Assembly: GCA_030431585.1 (NCBI GenBank)
Contig: JAUIIQ010000006.1
Location: forward strand, 1-38,959
Direction of reading: 5' to 3'
DNA from: Gammaproteobacteria bacterium
Lineage (GTDB): Bacteria; Pseudomonadota; Gammaproteobacteria; Pseudomonadales; Halieaceae
DNA length: 38,959 nucleotides
Positions within the stretch are counted from its first letter, which is position 1; the number at the start of each line of letters is the position of its first letter. The notes under the pieces were generated by a model. That model made no database searches, was not told where the DNA came from, and saw only the letters and a program-made list of their open reading frames with translations. Made by a program: the position numbers and the translations under genes. Shown piece by piece: positions 29,859-38,183 of the stretch.

Positions 29859-30440
29859 ATGAGCAGGGATTACGCCAAGAAGAGCAGCAGCACGCGTAAG
29901 AAAGCGCCAGCGCGCAAGCCGCACGCCGCACAATCCAGGCCCTCGGGCTCACCGCCCCCCAGTGGCTGGCGCTGGTATACTGCGGGCCTGCTGAGCGGGG
30001 TCTTTCTCAGCTTTCTGCTCTACCTGGGCACCTTGCCCGGCGGCAAGATGACGGACAGCTCTGCCGAACAGGGCGGCGGCACCGCGCCCCAGGAACCACC
30101 GAAACCGCGCTTTGATTTCTACACCATGCTCCCTGAGCAAACCATCGAGATCGAACAACCCCAGCGGCAACCCAACCGCAATGCGCCAACCACCGCTGCT
30201 TCGCAGGCTTATTACCTGTTACAGGCTGGCTCTTTCCGTCAGCGCGAAGACGCTGACCGCCGCCGGGCGGAGCTGCTGTTACTGGGCCTGGAACCCACAG
30301 TGGAGGAGGCCACGGGCGAAAACGGGCGCTGGTTTCGCGTCTATCTGGGTCCCTTCCAGTCGCGCTCGAAAATGTCCAAGGCGCGCAGCCTGACCGCGGC
30401 GCAGAACATCGATACCTTGTTGCTGAAGCGCAATGGTTGA
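29859..30440 (+). CDS. SPOR-domain inner-membrane protein (FtsN-like)
   Basis: A 193-residue bitopic protein. It has a short lysine/arginine-rich cytoplasmic N-terminus (1-37), a membrane helix at about 38-58, a proline/glutamine-rich periplasmic linker (60-115) and a C-terminal SPOR domain (about 115-190; YYLLQAGSFRQREDADRRRAEL, then WFRVYLGPFQSR). SPOR domains bind denuded septal glycan strands, so septal localisation is expected. The position after argS and before hslVU is that of the FtsN-like SPOR gene in Pseudomonas, and the architecture matches FtsN, but naming it FtsN needs a check for the essential FtsN helices. The start codon immediately follows the argS stop. Confidence 0.85.
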   Translation: MSRDYAKKSSSTRKKAPARKPHAAQSRPSGSPPPSGWRWYTAGLLSGVFLSFLLYLGTLPGGKMTDSSAEQGGGTAPQEPPKPRFDFYTMLPEQTIEIEQPQRQPNRNAPTTAASQAYYLLQAGSFRQREDADRRRAELLLLGLEPTVEEATGENGRWFRVYLGPFQSRSKMSKARSLTAAQNIDTLLLKRNG

Positions 30441-30596
30441 CCCTCGCTCGTAAGCAAAGCCCGGTTTTCACCTGGCTGCTGACGCCGGGGGTGTCAATGG
30501 CTGATCCCGATGCAATTCGTGCTGTGCCGCCCGGGACGTTGTCAGTCCCAATGACGAGCTACCAGCCCTGCCTGCCATCAGGCGCAGGCCAGATGA
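30441..30596. other. Intergenic spacer between SPOR gene and hslV promoter
   Basis: No convincing gene is seen. A hairpin-like inverted repeat lies at about 30568-30589 (CCTGCCTG ... CAGGCGCAGG, one bulge) without a T-run. It may end the argS-SPOR transcript or only reflect composition. Confidence 0.4.
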
Positions 30597-30624
30597 CTTG
30601 AAAGAAACGAAATAACCCCCATAT
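30597..30624 (+). promoter_or_regulatory. Sigma-32 (RpoH) heat-shock promoter of hslVU
   Basis: CTTGAAA (30597-30603) and CCCCATAT (30617-30624) are separated by 13 bp. This is an essentially perfect match to the RpoH consensus CTTGAAA-N(11-16)-CCCCATNT. It lies 26 bp before the GTG of hslV and fits the known heat-shock control of hslVU. Confidence 0.9.
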
Positions 30625-30650
30625 CCCGCTGACTGCACAAGGAGAAAGGC

Positions 30651-31190
30651 GTGGAACAATACAGAGGCACCACTATTCTTTCGGTTCGCCGGGGCAACAG
30701 CGTGGTTATTGGTGGCGACGGCCAGGTATCCATGGGCAATACCGTCATGAAAGGTAATGCACGCAAAGTACGACGCCTGCACAAAGACCAGGTTATCGCC
30801 GGTTTTGCCGGCGGCACCGCCGACGCCTTCACCCTCTTTGAATTGTTCGAAGCGCAACTGGATAAACACCAGGGCCACCTGGTGCGCGCGGCCGTGGAAT
30901 TGGCCAAAGCCTGGCGGACAGAACGGGCTCTACGGCAACTGGAGGCCTTGCTCGCTGTGGCTGACAAGGAAACGTCGCTGATCATTACCGGTAACGGAGA
31001 CGTGATTGAACCGGAAGATAACCTGATTGCCATCGGCTCCGGCGGCCCCTTCGCCCAATCCGCCGCCCGCGCACTGTTGGACAACACCGAGATGGACGCC
31101 CGCACGATCGTTGAAAAAGGCCTTTCCATCGCCGGCGACATCTGCATCTACACCAACCACAACCGCACAATCGAAGAACTGACCTTCTGA
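30651..31190 (+). CDS. hslV: ATP-dependent protease HslVU, peptidase subunit HslV (ClpQ)
   Basis: A 179-residue proteasome-like threonine peptidase forming a double hexamer. The catalytic threonine is in TTILSVRRG; six residues (MEQYRG) precede it and must be removed to expose T7, unlike E. coli where the Thr follows Met directly. [23 protein letters not shown], with the active-site lysine, and [15 protein letters not shown] are conserved. The GTG start has AAGGAG six bases upstream. It precedes hslU by 14 bp and is driven by the sigma-32 promoter. Confidence 0.96.
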   Translation: MEQYRGTTILSVRRGNSVVIGGDGQVSMGNTVMKGNARKVRRLHKDQVIAGFAGGTADAFTLFELFEAQLDKHQGHLVRAAVELAKAWRTERALRQLEALLAVADKETSLIITGNGDVIEPEDNLIAIGSGGPFAQSAARALLDNTEMDARTIVEKGLSIAGDICIYTNHNRTIEELTF

Positions 31191-31204
31191 CCAAGGCTGT
31201 AACC

Positions 31205-32527
31205 ATGTCCAACATGACCCCCCGGGAAATCGTCTCGGAACTAGACAAACACATCATCGGCCAGGACGAGGCCAAGCGGGCCGTCGCCATTGCCCTGCGC
31301 AATCGCTGGCGGCGCATGCAGGTGGACGAAGAACTGCGCGCTGAAATCACCCCCAAAAACATATTGATGATCGGTCCTACCGGTGTTGGTAAAACCGAAA
31401 TCGCGCGGCGCCTGGCCAAACTGGCCAAGGCGCCCTTCGTCAAGGTTGAGGCCACCAAATTCACCGAAGTGGGTTACGTGGGTCGCGACGTGGAGTCAAT
31501 TGTCCGCGACCTGGTGGACGTTTCGATCAAAATGTTGCGGGAAGAGGAAATGGCGCGCGTGCGTTTTCGCGCTGAAGAGGCTGCGGAGGAGCGCATACTC
31601 GATATCCTGCTACCTCCCGCGCGTGACGCCCAGGGTACTACCGGCGAGAGCACGCGCCAGTTGCTGCGCAAGAAACTGCGCGAGGGCGAACTGGACGACA
31701 AGGAAATAGAACTGGAGGTCAGCACCCCTGCCATGGGCATGGAGATCATGGCGCCGCCCGGTATGGAGGAAATGACCAACCAGTTGCAGAGCATGTTTTC
31801 CAACATGTCGCGCGGCCAGCGGAAAACCCAGAAATTGCCCATAAAAGCCGCCTTTGCTGCACTGTGTGACGAGGAAGCCGCCAAAATGGTCAATGAGGAC
31901 GAGCTCAAACAGCAGGCGGTGGAAGCGGCGGAGCAGAATGGCATTGTCTTCATTGACGAACTGGACAAGGTTGCCAAGCGCAGTGAAGGGGCCGGCGCTG
32001 ACGTATCGCGCGAGGGTGTGCAGCGCGACCTGCTGCCATTGATAGAAGGGTCCACTGTCAGCACCAAGCACGGCATGATCAAAACCGATCATATCCTGTT
32101 TATCGCATCCGGCGCCTTCCACCTTGCCAGGCCGTCTGACCTGATTCCTGAACTTCAGGGGCGCCTGCCCATACGCGTGGAGCTCAGCTCACTCACCGCC
32201 GAGGACTTCGAGCGGATTCTCACCGAGCCCAATGCATCGCTGACGGAGCAATACCAGGCCCTGCTCGCCACCGAGGGTGTCAGCGTGGAGTTCACCGACG
32301 ACGGCCTGCGGCGTATTGCCGAAACAGCCTGGCAGGTAAACGAAAAGACTGAGAACATAGGCGCAAGACGCTTGCACACTGTAATGGAGCGACTGCTGGA
32401 AGAGGCCTCTTTCGGGGCCGCGGATGCAGGGCTTGCGGGCAACACCCTGCAGGTCGACGCAGCTTACGTAAACAGTCAACTGGAAGCACTGAGCAGCGAC
32501 GAAGACCTGTCCCGATTCATACTCTGA
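31205..32527 (+). CDS. hslU: ATP-dependent protease HslVU, ATPase subunit HslU (ClpY)
   Basis: A 440-residue AAA+ unfoldase that feeds substrates to HslV. Walker A is GPTGVGKT (57-64); the I-domain (about 110-240) carries the variable [19 protein letters not shown] region; Walker B is [13 protein letters not shown]; sensor 2 is in [18 protein letters not shown]. The C-terminus LSRFIL is the conserved tail that docks between HslV subunits and activates it. Pore-loop GYVGRD is intact. Length is normal (E. coli 443). Confidence 0.97.
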   Translation: MSNMTPREIVSELDKHIIGQDEAKRAVAIALRNRWRRMQVDEELRAEITPKNILMIGPTGVGKTEIARRLAKLAKAPFVKVEATKFTEVGYVGRDVESIVRDLVDVSIKMLREEEMARVRFRAEEAAEERILDILLPPARDAQGTTGESTRQLLRKKLREGELDDKEIELEVSTPAMGMEIMAPPGMEEMTNQLQSMFSNMSRGQRKTQKLPIKAAFAALCDEEAAKMVNEDELKQQAVEAAEQNGIVFIDELDKVAKRSEGAGADVSREGVQRDLLPLIEGSTVSTKHGMIKTDHILFIASGAFHLARPSDLIPELQGRLPIRVELSSLTAEDFERILTEPNASLTEQYQALLATEGVSVEFTDDGLRRIAETAWQVNEKTENIGARRLHTVMERLLEEASFGAADAGLAGNTLQVDAAYVNSQLEALSSDEDLSRFIL

Positions 32528-32538
32528 GGATTCCCTGA

Positions 32539-32928
32539 GTGAGCGAGCAAAACCGACCCACCGGCATACAGCTGCACACCCGCTCGCGCAGCCTGGAGTT
32601 GTCCTGGGCCGATGGCAGCCGCTATGACTTGAGCTGCGAGTTTTTGCGCGTTCACTCTCCATCGGCCGAGGTAAAGGGTCATGGCCCCGGGCAGGAAGTG
32701 CTGCAAACCGGCAAACTTGACGTGGCCATCACCGCCATCCGCCCGATAGGCAACTATGCTTTGCAGCTGGTCTTTGACGACGGCCACGACACCGGGCTCT
32801 ACTCCTGGGACTACCTCCACTACCTTTGCACCGAACAGGCAACGCTTTGGCAGACATACCTGAAGCGCCTGGAGGCCGCCGGGGCCACTCGAGATCCGGA
32901 TGTCCAGGTAGTGAAACTGGAACTCTGA
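32539..32928 (+). CDS. DUF971 domain protein (GBBH-like N-terminal domain)
   Basis: A 129-residue single-domain protein of the DUF971/PF06155 family, the fold also found at the N-terminus of gamma-butyrobetaine hydroxylase. Family-typical segments are [48 protein letters not shown] and YLHYLCTEQ. No metal site is obvious; the function of the stand-alone protein is unproven. The GTG start is preceded by GAGGA at eight bases and lies 11 bp after hslU, so it probably shares the heat-shock transcript. In Pseudomonas the same gene follows hslU and is followed by the polyhydroxyalkanoate cluster, absent here. Confidence 0.88.
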   Translation: MSEQNRPTGIQLHTRSRSLELSWADGSRYDLSCEFLRVHSPSAEVKGHGPGQEVLQTGKLDVAITAIRPIGNYALQLVFDDGHDTGLYSWDYLHYLCTEQATLWQTYLKRLEAAGATRDPDVQVVKLEL

Positions 32929-32942
32929 CCAACACATCTGCG

Positions 32943-32971
32943 CTGACCCGAAGCCCGCATCGGGTTACAAT
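32943..32971 (+). promoter_or_regulatory. Promoter for ubiE-ubiJ-ubiB
   Basis: CTGACC (32943-32948) and TACAAT (32966-32971) are 17 bp apart; the -10 is 5/6 and the -35 is 4/6. The predicted start near 32978 gives a very short leader holding AGGAGG (32983-32988). Confidence 0.5.
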
Positions 32972-32992
32972 GGCCCGCTTGCAGGAGGGACC

Positions 32993-33742
32993 ATGAGCGC
33001 AAAAAAAACCACACACTTCGGCTTCAAGGAAGTCGACAAGGACGCCAAGGCCGGCATGGTCGCGGATGTTTTCCATTCGGTAGCCTCTCGCTACGACCTG
33101 ATGAACGACCTCATGTCCGCTGGCATTCATCGCGTCTGGAAGCGATTTACCATCGAGCTGTCCGGTGTTCGCAAAGGTAATTCGGTGCTGGATATTGCTG
33201 GCGGAACAGGTGACCTGGCGGCGAAGTTTTCACGCATCGTCGGCCCGGAAGGTCGCGTAGTACTCGCCGATATTAACCAGTCGATGCTGGAGGTTGGTCG
33301 TGACAAACTGCTGGACACCGGCCACCAGGGCAACATCGAGTTCGTACAGGCCGATGCCCAGTTCCTGCCCTTCCCCGACGACAGTTTTGATTGCATCACC
33401 ATCGCTTTTGGCCTGCGCAATGTCACCGAGAAGGAAACTGCGCTGCGTTCCATGCTGCGCGTGCTCAAGCCTGGCGGGCGTTTGCTGGTGCTGGAGTTTT
33501 CCAAACCACAAAGCGAGTTGCTGAGCAAAGCATATGACACCTACTCTTTTCGCATCCTGCCTTTGATGGGCAAGCTGGTGGCAAACGACGCCGAGAGTTA
33601 CCAGTACCTGGCCGAGTCCATTCGCGTACATCCCGACCAGGATACACTCAAGGAAATGATGCAGGACGCCGGTTTCAATCGGGTCGAGTTTCATAACATG
33701 ACCGGCGGGATCGTTGCCCTGCACCGGGGCATCAAGGCCTGA
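32993..33742 (+). CDS. ubiE: Ubiquinone/menaquinone C-methyltransferase UbiE
   Basis: A 249-residue SAM-dependent methyltransferase that C-methylates 2-polyprenyl-6-methoxy-benzoquinol (and demethylmenaquinol where present). HFGFKEV and [19 protein letters not shown] are the family N-terminal signature; SAM motif I is [12 protein letters not shown] (65-76); [12 protein letters not shown] and [15 protein letters not shown] are motifs II and III. A strong AGGAGG precedes the ATG. First of ubiE-ubiJ-ubiB, three quinone genes separated by 1-2 bp. Confidence 0.97.
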   Translation: MSAKKTTHFGFKEVDKDAKAGMVADVFHSVASRYDLMNDLMSAGIHRVWKRFTIELSGVRKGNSVLDIAGGTGDLAAKFSRIVGPEGRVVLADINQSMLEVGRDKLLDTGHQGNIEFVQADAQFLPFPDDSFDCITIAFGLRNVTEKETALRSMLRVLKPGGRLLVLEFSKPQSELLSKAYDTYSFRILPLMGKLVANDAESYQYLAESIRVHPDQDTLKEMMQDAGFNRVEFHNMTGGIVALHRGIKA

Positions 33743-33744
33743 AC

Positions 33745-34392
33745 ATGAGCAGCGATATCAACCCTACCCTGCACACAGCGGGACTGGCCGCAGCGGAAGC
33801 AGCACTCAATCGCGCGCTGGAGCTTGCGCCGGCTGGTTCACGTGCACTGGCGAAACTGGAGGACAGCGTATTCGCACTTCACTGCACCGCTCCGGAGCTG
33901 GACATCTTCCTGCAGCCTGCGGGCGACGGCATCCGCCTGATGGGACTTTACGAGGGCCCCGTTACCACCTCCATCAAAGGCAGGGCATCCGATTTCGCCG
34001 AACTTGCCGCCGCCAGCGACCCGGCGGCCACGCTGATCAACGGGCATCTGGAGCTTCACGGCGACAGCGCTTCGCTGATCGAACTGCAGGGTATTCTCTC
34101 CAACCTGAACGTCGACTGGGAGGCACCGCTGGTTGATGCACTGGGAGACGTGGCCGGCCACCAGCTGGCCGAAATACTGCGCAGAACCTTCAGCTGGGGT
34201 AAACAGGCTTCAGCTGGCTTAAGCCGTCAGCTGGAAGAGTTCATTCATGAAGAGGCCAGGCTGACGCCCCCGAAGCTGGAACTGGAAGACTTCTACCAGG
34301 ATGTACACGAGCTGGAAATGCGGGTTGAGCGACTGGAATCGCGCACTGTCCGGCTGAGAAAACGCTTGCAGGAACAGGCGAGCAAGGTCTGA
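33745..34392 (+). CDS. ubiJ: Ubiquinone biosynthesis accessory factor UbiJ
   Basis: A 215-residue SCP2-domain protein that scaffolds the soluble ubiquinone synthesis complex and binds lipid intermediates. The SCP2 fold covers about 25-115 ([46 protein letters not shown]). A C-terminal coiled coil (about 180-212; [19 protein letters not shown]) is the part that pairs with UbiK in E. coli. It begins two bases after the ubiE stop and one base separates it from ubiB. Confidence 0.93.
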   Translation: MSSDINPTLHTAGLAAAEAALNRALELAPAGSRALAKLEDSVFALHCTAPELDIFLQPAGDGIRLMGLYEGPVTTSIKGRASDFAELAAASDPAATLINGHLELHGDSASLIELQGILSNLNVDWEAPLVDALGDVAGHQLAEILRRTFSWGKQASAGLSRQLEEFIHEEARLTPPKLELEDFYQDVHELEMRVERLESRTVRLRKRLQEQASKV

Positions 34393-34393
34393 C

Positions 34394-36037
34394 ATGTCAC
34401 GCACCCTGCGCCTGATCAAGATCTTTCGCACAATAGGCCGCTATCGCCTGGACGAATTGCTACAGGCAGACAACATGCCGGCTCCCGCTCGACTGGCCCT
34501 GCGCGCGTCCCCCTGGCGGCTGGGTAGCGTGCCCGATATGTCGCGGGGAGAGCGCTTGCGCAGGGCCCTGGAGGACCTGGGCCCGGTATTTATAAAATTT
34601 GGGCAAATGCTGTCCACACGTCGCGATCTGCTGCCTGAGGACATTGCCGATGAGCTCGCCAGGCTGCAGGATCGCGTGCCCCCATTCCCTGAGGAGCAGT
34701 CCGTTGCAATCATAGAGACTGCGCTGGGTAAGCCCGTTGGCGAACTGTTCGCCACGTTCGAGACCGCCCCCATGGCGTCTGCTTCCGTCGCGCAGGTCCA
34801 TGCTGCCACGCTGCACAACGGCGATGAGGTCGTAGTGAAGGTGGTCCGCCCTGATATTGAGCCGGTTATTCGCCAGGACCTGGCGTTGCTGTTCACGCTC
34901 GCCAGAGCCGTGGAGCGCTACCTGCCGGATGGCAGACGCTTGCGCCCGGTGGAAGTCGTCAGCGACTACGAGCTGACCATTCTCGATGAGTTGGACCTGG
35001 GCCGCGAAGCAGCCAATGCCTCACAACTGCGACGCAATTTTGAAGACGGCAAGCTGGTTTATGTGCCAAGGGTTTACTGGGACTACACCTGCAGGTCTGT
35101 GTTCACCATGGAACGAATCCACGGCATCCCGGTGACCGACATGGATACGCTCAGAGCAAAAAATGTCGATCTTAAGTTGCTCGCCGAGCGCGGTGTCGAG
35201 ATATTTTTCACCCAGGTACTCAGAGACAGCTTCTTCCACGCCGATATGCATCCGGGCAATATTTTTATCGATGCAACCGACCCGGCAGACCCTGGCTACA
35301 TCGCTGTCGACTGCGCCATCATCGGCGCCTTGTCTGAATCGGACCAGTATTACCTGGCGCGTAACCTCCTGGGCATTTTTCGCCGCGACTACCGCGAGGT
35401 CGCACAACTTCACGTAGAGTGTGGCTGGGTGCCCCCGCACACTCGCGTGCAGGATTTTGAGTCCGCTATGCGAGCCGTCTGCGAGCCGGTTTTCGAGCGC
35501 CCGATCAGCGAGATCTCTTTCGGCGAACTCCTGGTGTACCTGTTCCGCACAGCACGCCGCTTCGATATGGAGGTGCAGCCCTCGCTGGTGCTGCTGCAAA
35601 AGACCCTGCTCAACATAGAGGGCCTTGGCCGGCAGCTGTATCCAGACCTGAACCTGTGGGATACGGCGCAGCCATTCCTCGAAAAATGGGTGGCCGAGCG
35701 CTACTCGGCACAATCCGTACTCCGGCGTCTGCAGCGTCACGCACCCTCATGGCTGGAACAGTTACCGCAACTGCCCGATGTTGTCATGGACAACCTGCAA
35801 AACTCCCGGGAACTGGAACAGCGATTCAGTGCACAACAACAACGTGTCCACAGACTTCAGCAACAGGCAGATGATAACGTCCGGCGTCGCCGGCGCCAGT
35901 TCGCCGCCGCGGTGGTGTGCGGCGCGGCTGTGCTCAGCGCCTTTCCCGGAGCCTGGCAGCAGCTGACCCAGGCTCCGCTGGGGAGCTGGCTGCTGGCAGG
36001 CCTGGGGCTGGCGCTGCTCTGGCCCCGTAAATCCTGA
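34394..36037 (+). CDS. ubiB: Ubiquinone biosynthesis regulatory kinase-like protein UbiB
   Basis: A 547-residue atypical kinase of the ABC1/ADCK/UbiB family, needed for aerobic ubiquinone synthesis. The family-defining KxGQ motif is KFGQ (68-71) in [29 protein letters not shown] is the alanine-rich nucleotide loop; HADMHPGN is the catalytic HxDxHPGN-type loop and the metal aspartate is in IAVDCA, the DFG position, here DCA. Two membrane helices close the protein (about 499-517 and 523-543). Length matches E. coli (546). C-terminal basic stretch NVRRRRRQ precedes the first helix. Confidence 0.95.
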   Translation: MSRTLRLIKIFRTIGRYRLDELLQADNMPAPARLALRASPWRLGSVPDMSRGERLRRALEDLGPVFIKFGQMLSTRRDLLPEDIADELARLQDRVPPFPEEQSVAIIETALGKPVGELFATFETAPMASASVAQVHAATLHNGDEVVVKVVRPDIEPVIRQDLALLFTLARAVERYLPDGRRLRPVEVVSDYELTILDELDLGREAANASQLRRNFEDGKLVYVPRVYWDYTCRSVFTMERIHGIPVTDMDTLRAKNVDLKLLAERGVEIFFTQVLRDSFFHADMHPGNIFIDATDPADPGYIAVDCAIIGALSESDQYYLARNLLGIFRRDYREVAQLHVECGWVPPHTRVQDFESAMRAVCEPVFERPISEISFGELLVYLFRTARRFDMEVQPSLVLLQKTLLNIEGLGRQLYPDLNLWDTAQPFLEKWVAERYSAQSVLRRLQRHAPSWLEQLPQLPDVVMDNLQNSRELEQRFSAQQQRVHRLQQQADDNVRRRRRQFAAAVVCGAAVLSAFPGAWQQLTQAPLGSWLLAGLGLALLWPRKS

Positions 36038-36041
36038 GCTG

Positions 36042-36050
36042 TGCCATAAT
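36042..36050 (+). promoter_or_regulatory. Extended -10 promoter candidate for hisI-hisE-tat
   Basis: TGC-CATAAT (36042-36050), just past the ubiB stop, is an extended -10; transcription would begin near 36057, 17 bp before the hisI ATG. The -35 region is poor. Confidence 0.4.
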
Positions 36051-36073
36051 AGGGCGCCCATGTGGAATTGACG

Positions 36074-36478
36074 ATGAACCTGAGCGAAGACATCAAATGG
36101 AATGAGCAGGGTCTGGTTCCCGCAATCGCCCAGGATTGGCAGACGGGCGAAGTGCTGATGATGGCCTGGATGAATGCTGAGGCGTTAACGCTAACGCTGA
36201 AGGAGCGCCGTGCTATTTACTACTCCCGCTCCAGAGCGGCTCTTTGGCGCAAGGGAGAGGAGTCCGGCAATGTGCAGCAACTGAAGGAACTGCGCATCGA
36301 TTGCGATGGCGATACGGTACTGCTGAAAGTAGAGCAATTGGGCGGCATAGCCTGCCACACTGGCCGACGCAGTTGCTTTTACCGCGTGGCCAACGATGAA
36401 GGAGAGCTGACGGTAACCGGTGAGATACTGAAGGACCCGGCTGAGCTATATGGCACCGCGAGCGGAAGCAAAAACTGA
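36074..36478 (+). CDS. hisI: Phosphoribosyl-AMP cyclohydrolase
   Basis: A 134-residue enzyme opening the adenine ring of phosphoribosyl-AMP, the third step of histidine synthesis. [12 protein letters not shown] and [13 protein letters not shown] are family signatures; [13 protein letters not shown] holds the magnesium aspartates (36296-36305 region) and [11 protein letters not shown] the zinc cysteines. The ATG at 36074 with GGA seven bases upstream is preferred over a GTG at 36062. It is the separate, monofunctional form; hisE overlaps its stop by one base (TGATG). Confidence 0.95.
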   Translation: MNLSEDIKWNEQGLVPAIAQDWQTGEVLMMAWMNAEALTLTLKERRAIYYSRSRAALWRKGEESGNVQQLKELRIDCDGDTVLLKVEQLGGIACHTGRRSCFYRVANDEGELTVTGEILKDPAELYGTASGSKN

Positions 36479-36813
36479 TGAACGATATATTACAGCAACT
36501 GGCAACCACCATTGAACAACGCAAGCAGGAGGGGAAACCCGACTCATCCTACGTTGCCAGTCTGCACCACCAGGGTCTCAACAAGATTCTCGAAAAACTG
36601 GGAGAGGAGGCGACGGAAACGATCCTCGCAGCCAAAGATCTTGAGAGAGGTGGCAGCCGGGCAGATCTCGTTGGAGAGGTCGCCGACCTGTGGTTCCACA
36701 GCATGGTCATGCTTTCGCACCTGGAGGTAGAGATTGACGACGTCAGTGCCTGTCTCGCGAAACGCTTCGGCATTTCCGGACTGGATGAAAAGGCCTCTCG
36801 CGAGCAGGCTTGA
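36478..36813 (+). CDS. hisE: Phosphoribosyl-ATP pyrophosphatase
   Basis: A 111-residue all-alpha MazG-type pyrophosphohydrolase, the second step of histidine synthesis. The SYVASLHHQGLNKILEKLGEE-type segment and the helix EATETILAAKD carry the metal-binding glutamates (EExxE), and VGEVADLWFHSMV holds the second set (ExxD). The ATG overlaps the hisI stop. In E. coli the two are fused as one HisIE protein; here, as in Pseudomonas, they are separate genes next to tat. Confidence 0.95.
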   Translation: MNDILQQLATTIEQRKQEGKPDSSYVASLHHQGLNKILEKLGEEATETILAAKDLERGGSRADLVGEVADLWFHSMVMLSHLEVEIDDVSACLAKRFGISGLDEKASREQA

Positions 36814-36841
36814 AATCGATTAACTAATACGGGAGAAGACA

Positions 36842-37054
36842 ATGGGTATAGGTGGAATTAGTGTCTGGCAGCTGCTGATTATCCTGGCGATCGTCGTCAT
36901 GCTTTTCGGCACCAAACGACTGCGTACGCTGGGGTCAGACCTGGGAAGCGCTGTAAAAGGTTTTCGCAAGAGTATGACCGACGACAACGAAGAAGGTGAC
37001 AAGCCGACAGCGGAAGCCGATGCCGCAGAAACGCCTGACAAGAAAGAGAAGTAA
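36842..37054 (+). CDS. tatA: Sec-independent protein translocase subunit TatA
   Basis: A 70-residue pore-forming subunit of the twin-arginine system. A membrane helix (about 7-22; [17 protein letters not shown]) is followed by the FGTKRL hinge, an amphipathic helix ([16 protein letters not shown]) and an acidic tail rich in Asp/Glu/Lys. GGGAG-like GGAG stands eight bases before the ATG. A 28-bp gap separates it from hisE. Confidence 0.95.
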   Translation: MGIGGISVWQLLIILAIVVMLFGTKRLRTLGSDLGSAVKGFRKSMTDDNEEGDKPTAEADAAETPDKKEK

Positions 37055-37061
37055 ACGCTGA

Positions 37062-37376
37062 ATGTTTGATATCGGTTTCACTGAGCTGGTAATCGTAGCG
37101 ATCGTGGGCCTGCTGGTCATCGGCCCGGAGCGACTGCCCGGCGCGATACGCACAGGTGCCGCCTGGCTGAGCCGCATCAAGCGTGGCTTCAATGACGTGA
37201 AGCGAGAAGTAGAGCAGGAGCTGCATAATGATGCAGTAATGCGCGACCTGAAGAAAACCGGGCAACAGCTGCAGCAGGATTCCGCCAGCATTACGTCCGG
37301 AATCCGCGACGCCGTGGACGACATCAAGCCGCAGCTCAAGCCCCAGGACCCCCCTTCCGGAGCCAAGCCGGAATGA
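37062..37376 (+). CDS. tatB: Sec-independent protein translocase subunit TatB
   Basis: A 104-residue protein. The N-terminal helix is FDIGFTELVIVAIVGLLVIG with glutamate E8, the polar residue important in TatB function, followed by the PERLPGAIR hinge and a long amphipathic helix (WLSRIKRGFNDVKREVEQEL). With TatC it forms the receptor for twin-arginine signal peptides. Shorter than E. coli TatB (171) because of a reduced tail, common in this group. Seven bases after tatA. Confidence 0.95.
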   Translation: MFDIGFTELVIVAIVGLLVIGPERLPGAIRTGAAWLSRIKRGFNDVKREVEQELHNDAVMRDLKKTGQQLQQDSASITSGIRDAVDDIKPQLKPQDPPSGAKPE

Positions 37377-38128
37377 GTGAAACCGAAACTGACTCCGCAG
37401 ACCAGCCGCTGCCTCTGGTAGCCCACCTCACCGAGCTACGTGATCGTCTGCTGCGAGCGGTGCTGGCGGTGCTGGTTGTGTTTATCTGCCTGTTCCCTTT
37501 TGCCAACGACATCTATGCGTTCGTGTCGCAGCCGCTGCGGGAGCTGCTGCCGGAAGGCGCGAGTATGATAGCCACCGAGGTCGCTTCGCCTTTTCTGACT
37601 CCGTTTAAACTGACGCTGGTCGCTTCTATATTCCTTGCTGTTCCCTATATTCTTTACCAGATCTGGAGTTTCGTCGCGCCCGGCATGTACCGACACGAAA
37701 AGCGCTTTGCCATTCCGCTGCTGGTTTCCAGTGTGGCGCTCTTCTACCTTGGCGCCGCCTTCGCTTACTACGTGGTATTTCCCCTTATATTTGCATTCTT
37801 CACCAGCGTCGGCCCTGAGGGCATCACCATCATGACCGACATCAACAGCTACCTTAACTTCGTGTTGAAGCTGTTTTTTGCTTTCGGTATCGCATTTGAA
37901 ATTCCGATCGCAGCAGTTCTGCTCATCTGGGCTGGCATCACCACTGCAGATGAGCTGGCCAGGAAGCGCCCCTACATTATCGTCGGATGTTTCATATTCG
38001 GTATGCTCTTGACCCCACCCGACGTGATATCCCAGTCCTTACTGGCTATACCCATGTGGATTCTGTTTGAAATGGGTGTATTTCTCGGCCGGCTGATACA
38101 ACGCAACAGAAGCGCCGCGCCTTCCTAG
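37373..38128 (+). CDS. tatC: Sec-independent protein translocase subunit TatC
   Basis: A 251-residue polytopic protein with six membrane helices. Conserved N-terminal HLTELRDRLLRA and the first-loop SPFLTPFKLTLVAS are the signal-peptide-binding region; helices III-VI include VSSVALFYLGAAFAYYVVFP and ITTADELARKRPYIIVGCF. The gene overlaps tatB by four bases (ATGA). The usual C-terminal basic tail is present (RNRSAAPS). Confidence 0.96.
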   Translation: MSETETDSADQPLPLVAHLTELRDRLLRAVLAVLVVFICLFPFANDIYAFVSQPLRELLPEGASMIATEVASPFLTPFKLTLVASIFLAVPYILYQIWSFVAPGMYRHEKRFAIPLLVSSVALFYLGAAFAYYVVFPLIFAFFTSVGPEGITIMTDINSYLNFVLKLFFAFGIAFEIPIAAVLLIWAGITTADELARKRPYIIVGCFIFGMLLTPPDVISQSLLAIPMWILFEMGVFLGRLIQRNRSAAPS

Positions 38129-38183
38129 GGTAAAAGACGGCGTTGCGACTACAATCGCGACCTGACAACAGGAGCAAAACTGC

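Noticed and set aside
30497-30601. Small 34-codon frame upstream of hslV
   Set aside because: It has a GGGGGTG before its ATG but a composition without structure, and it ends inside the sigma-32 -35 element. Not supported without conservation.
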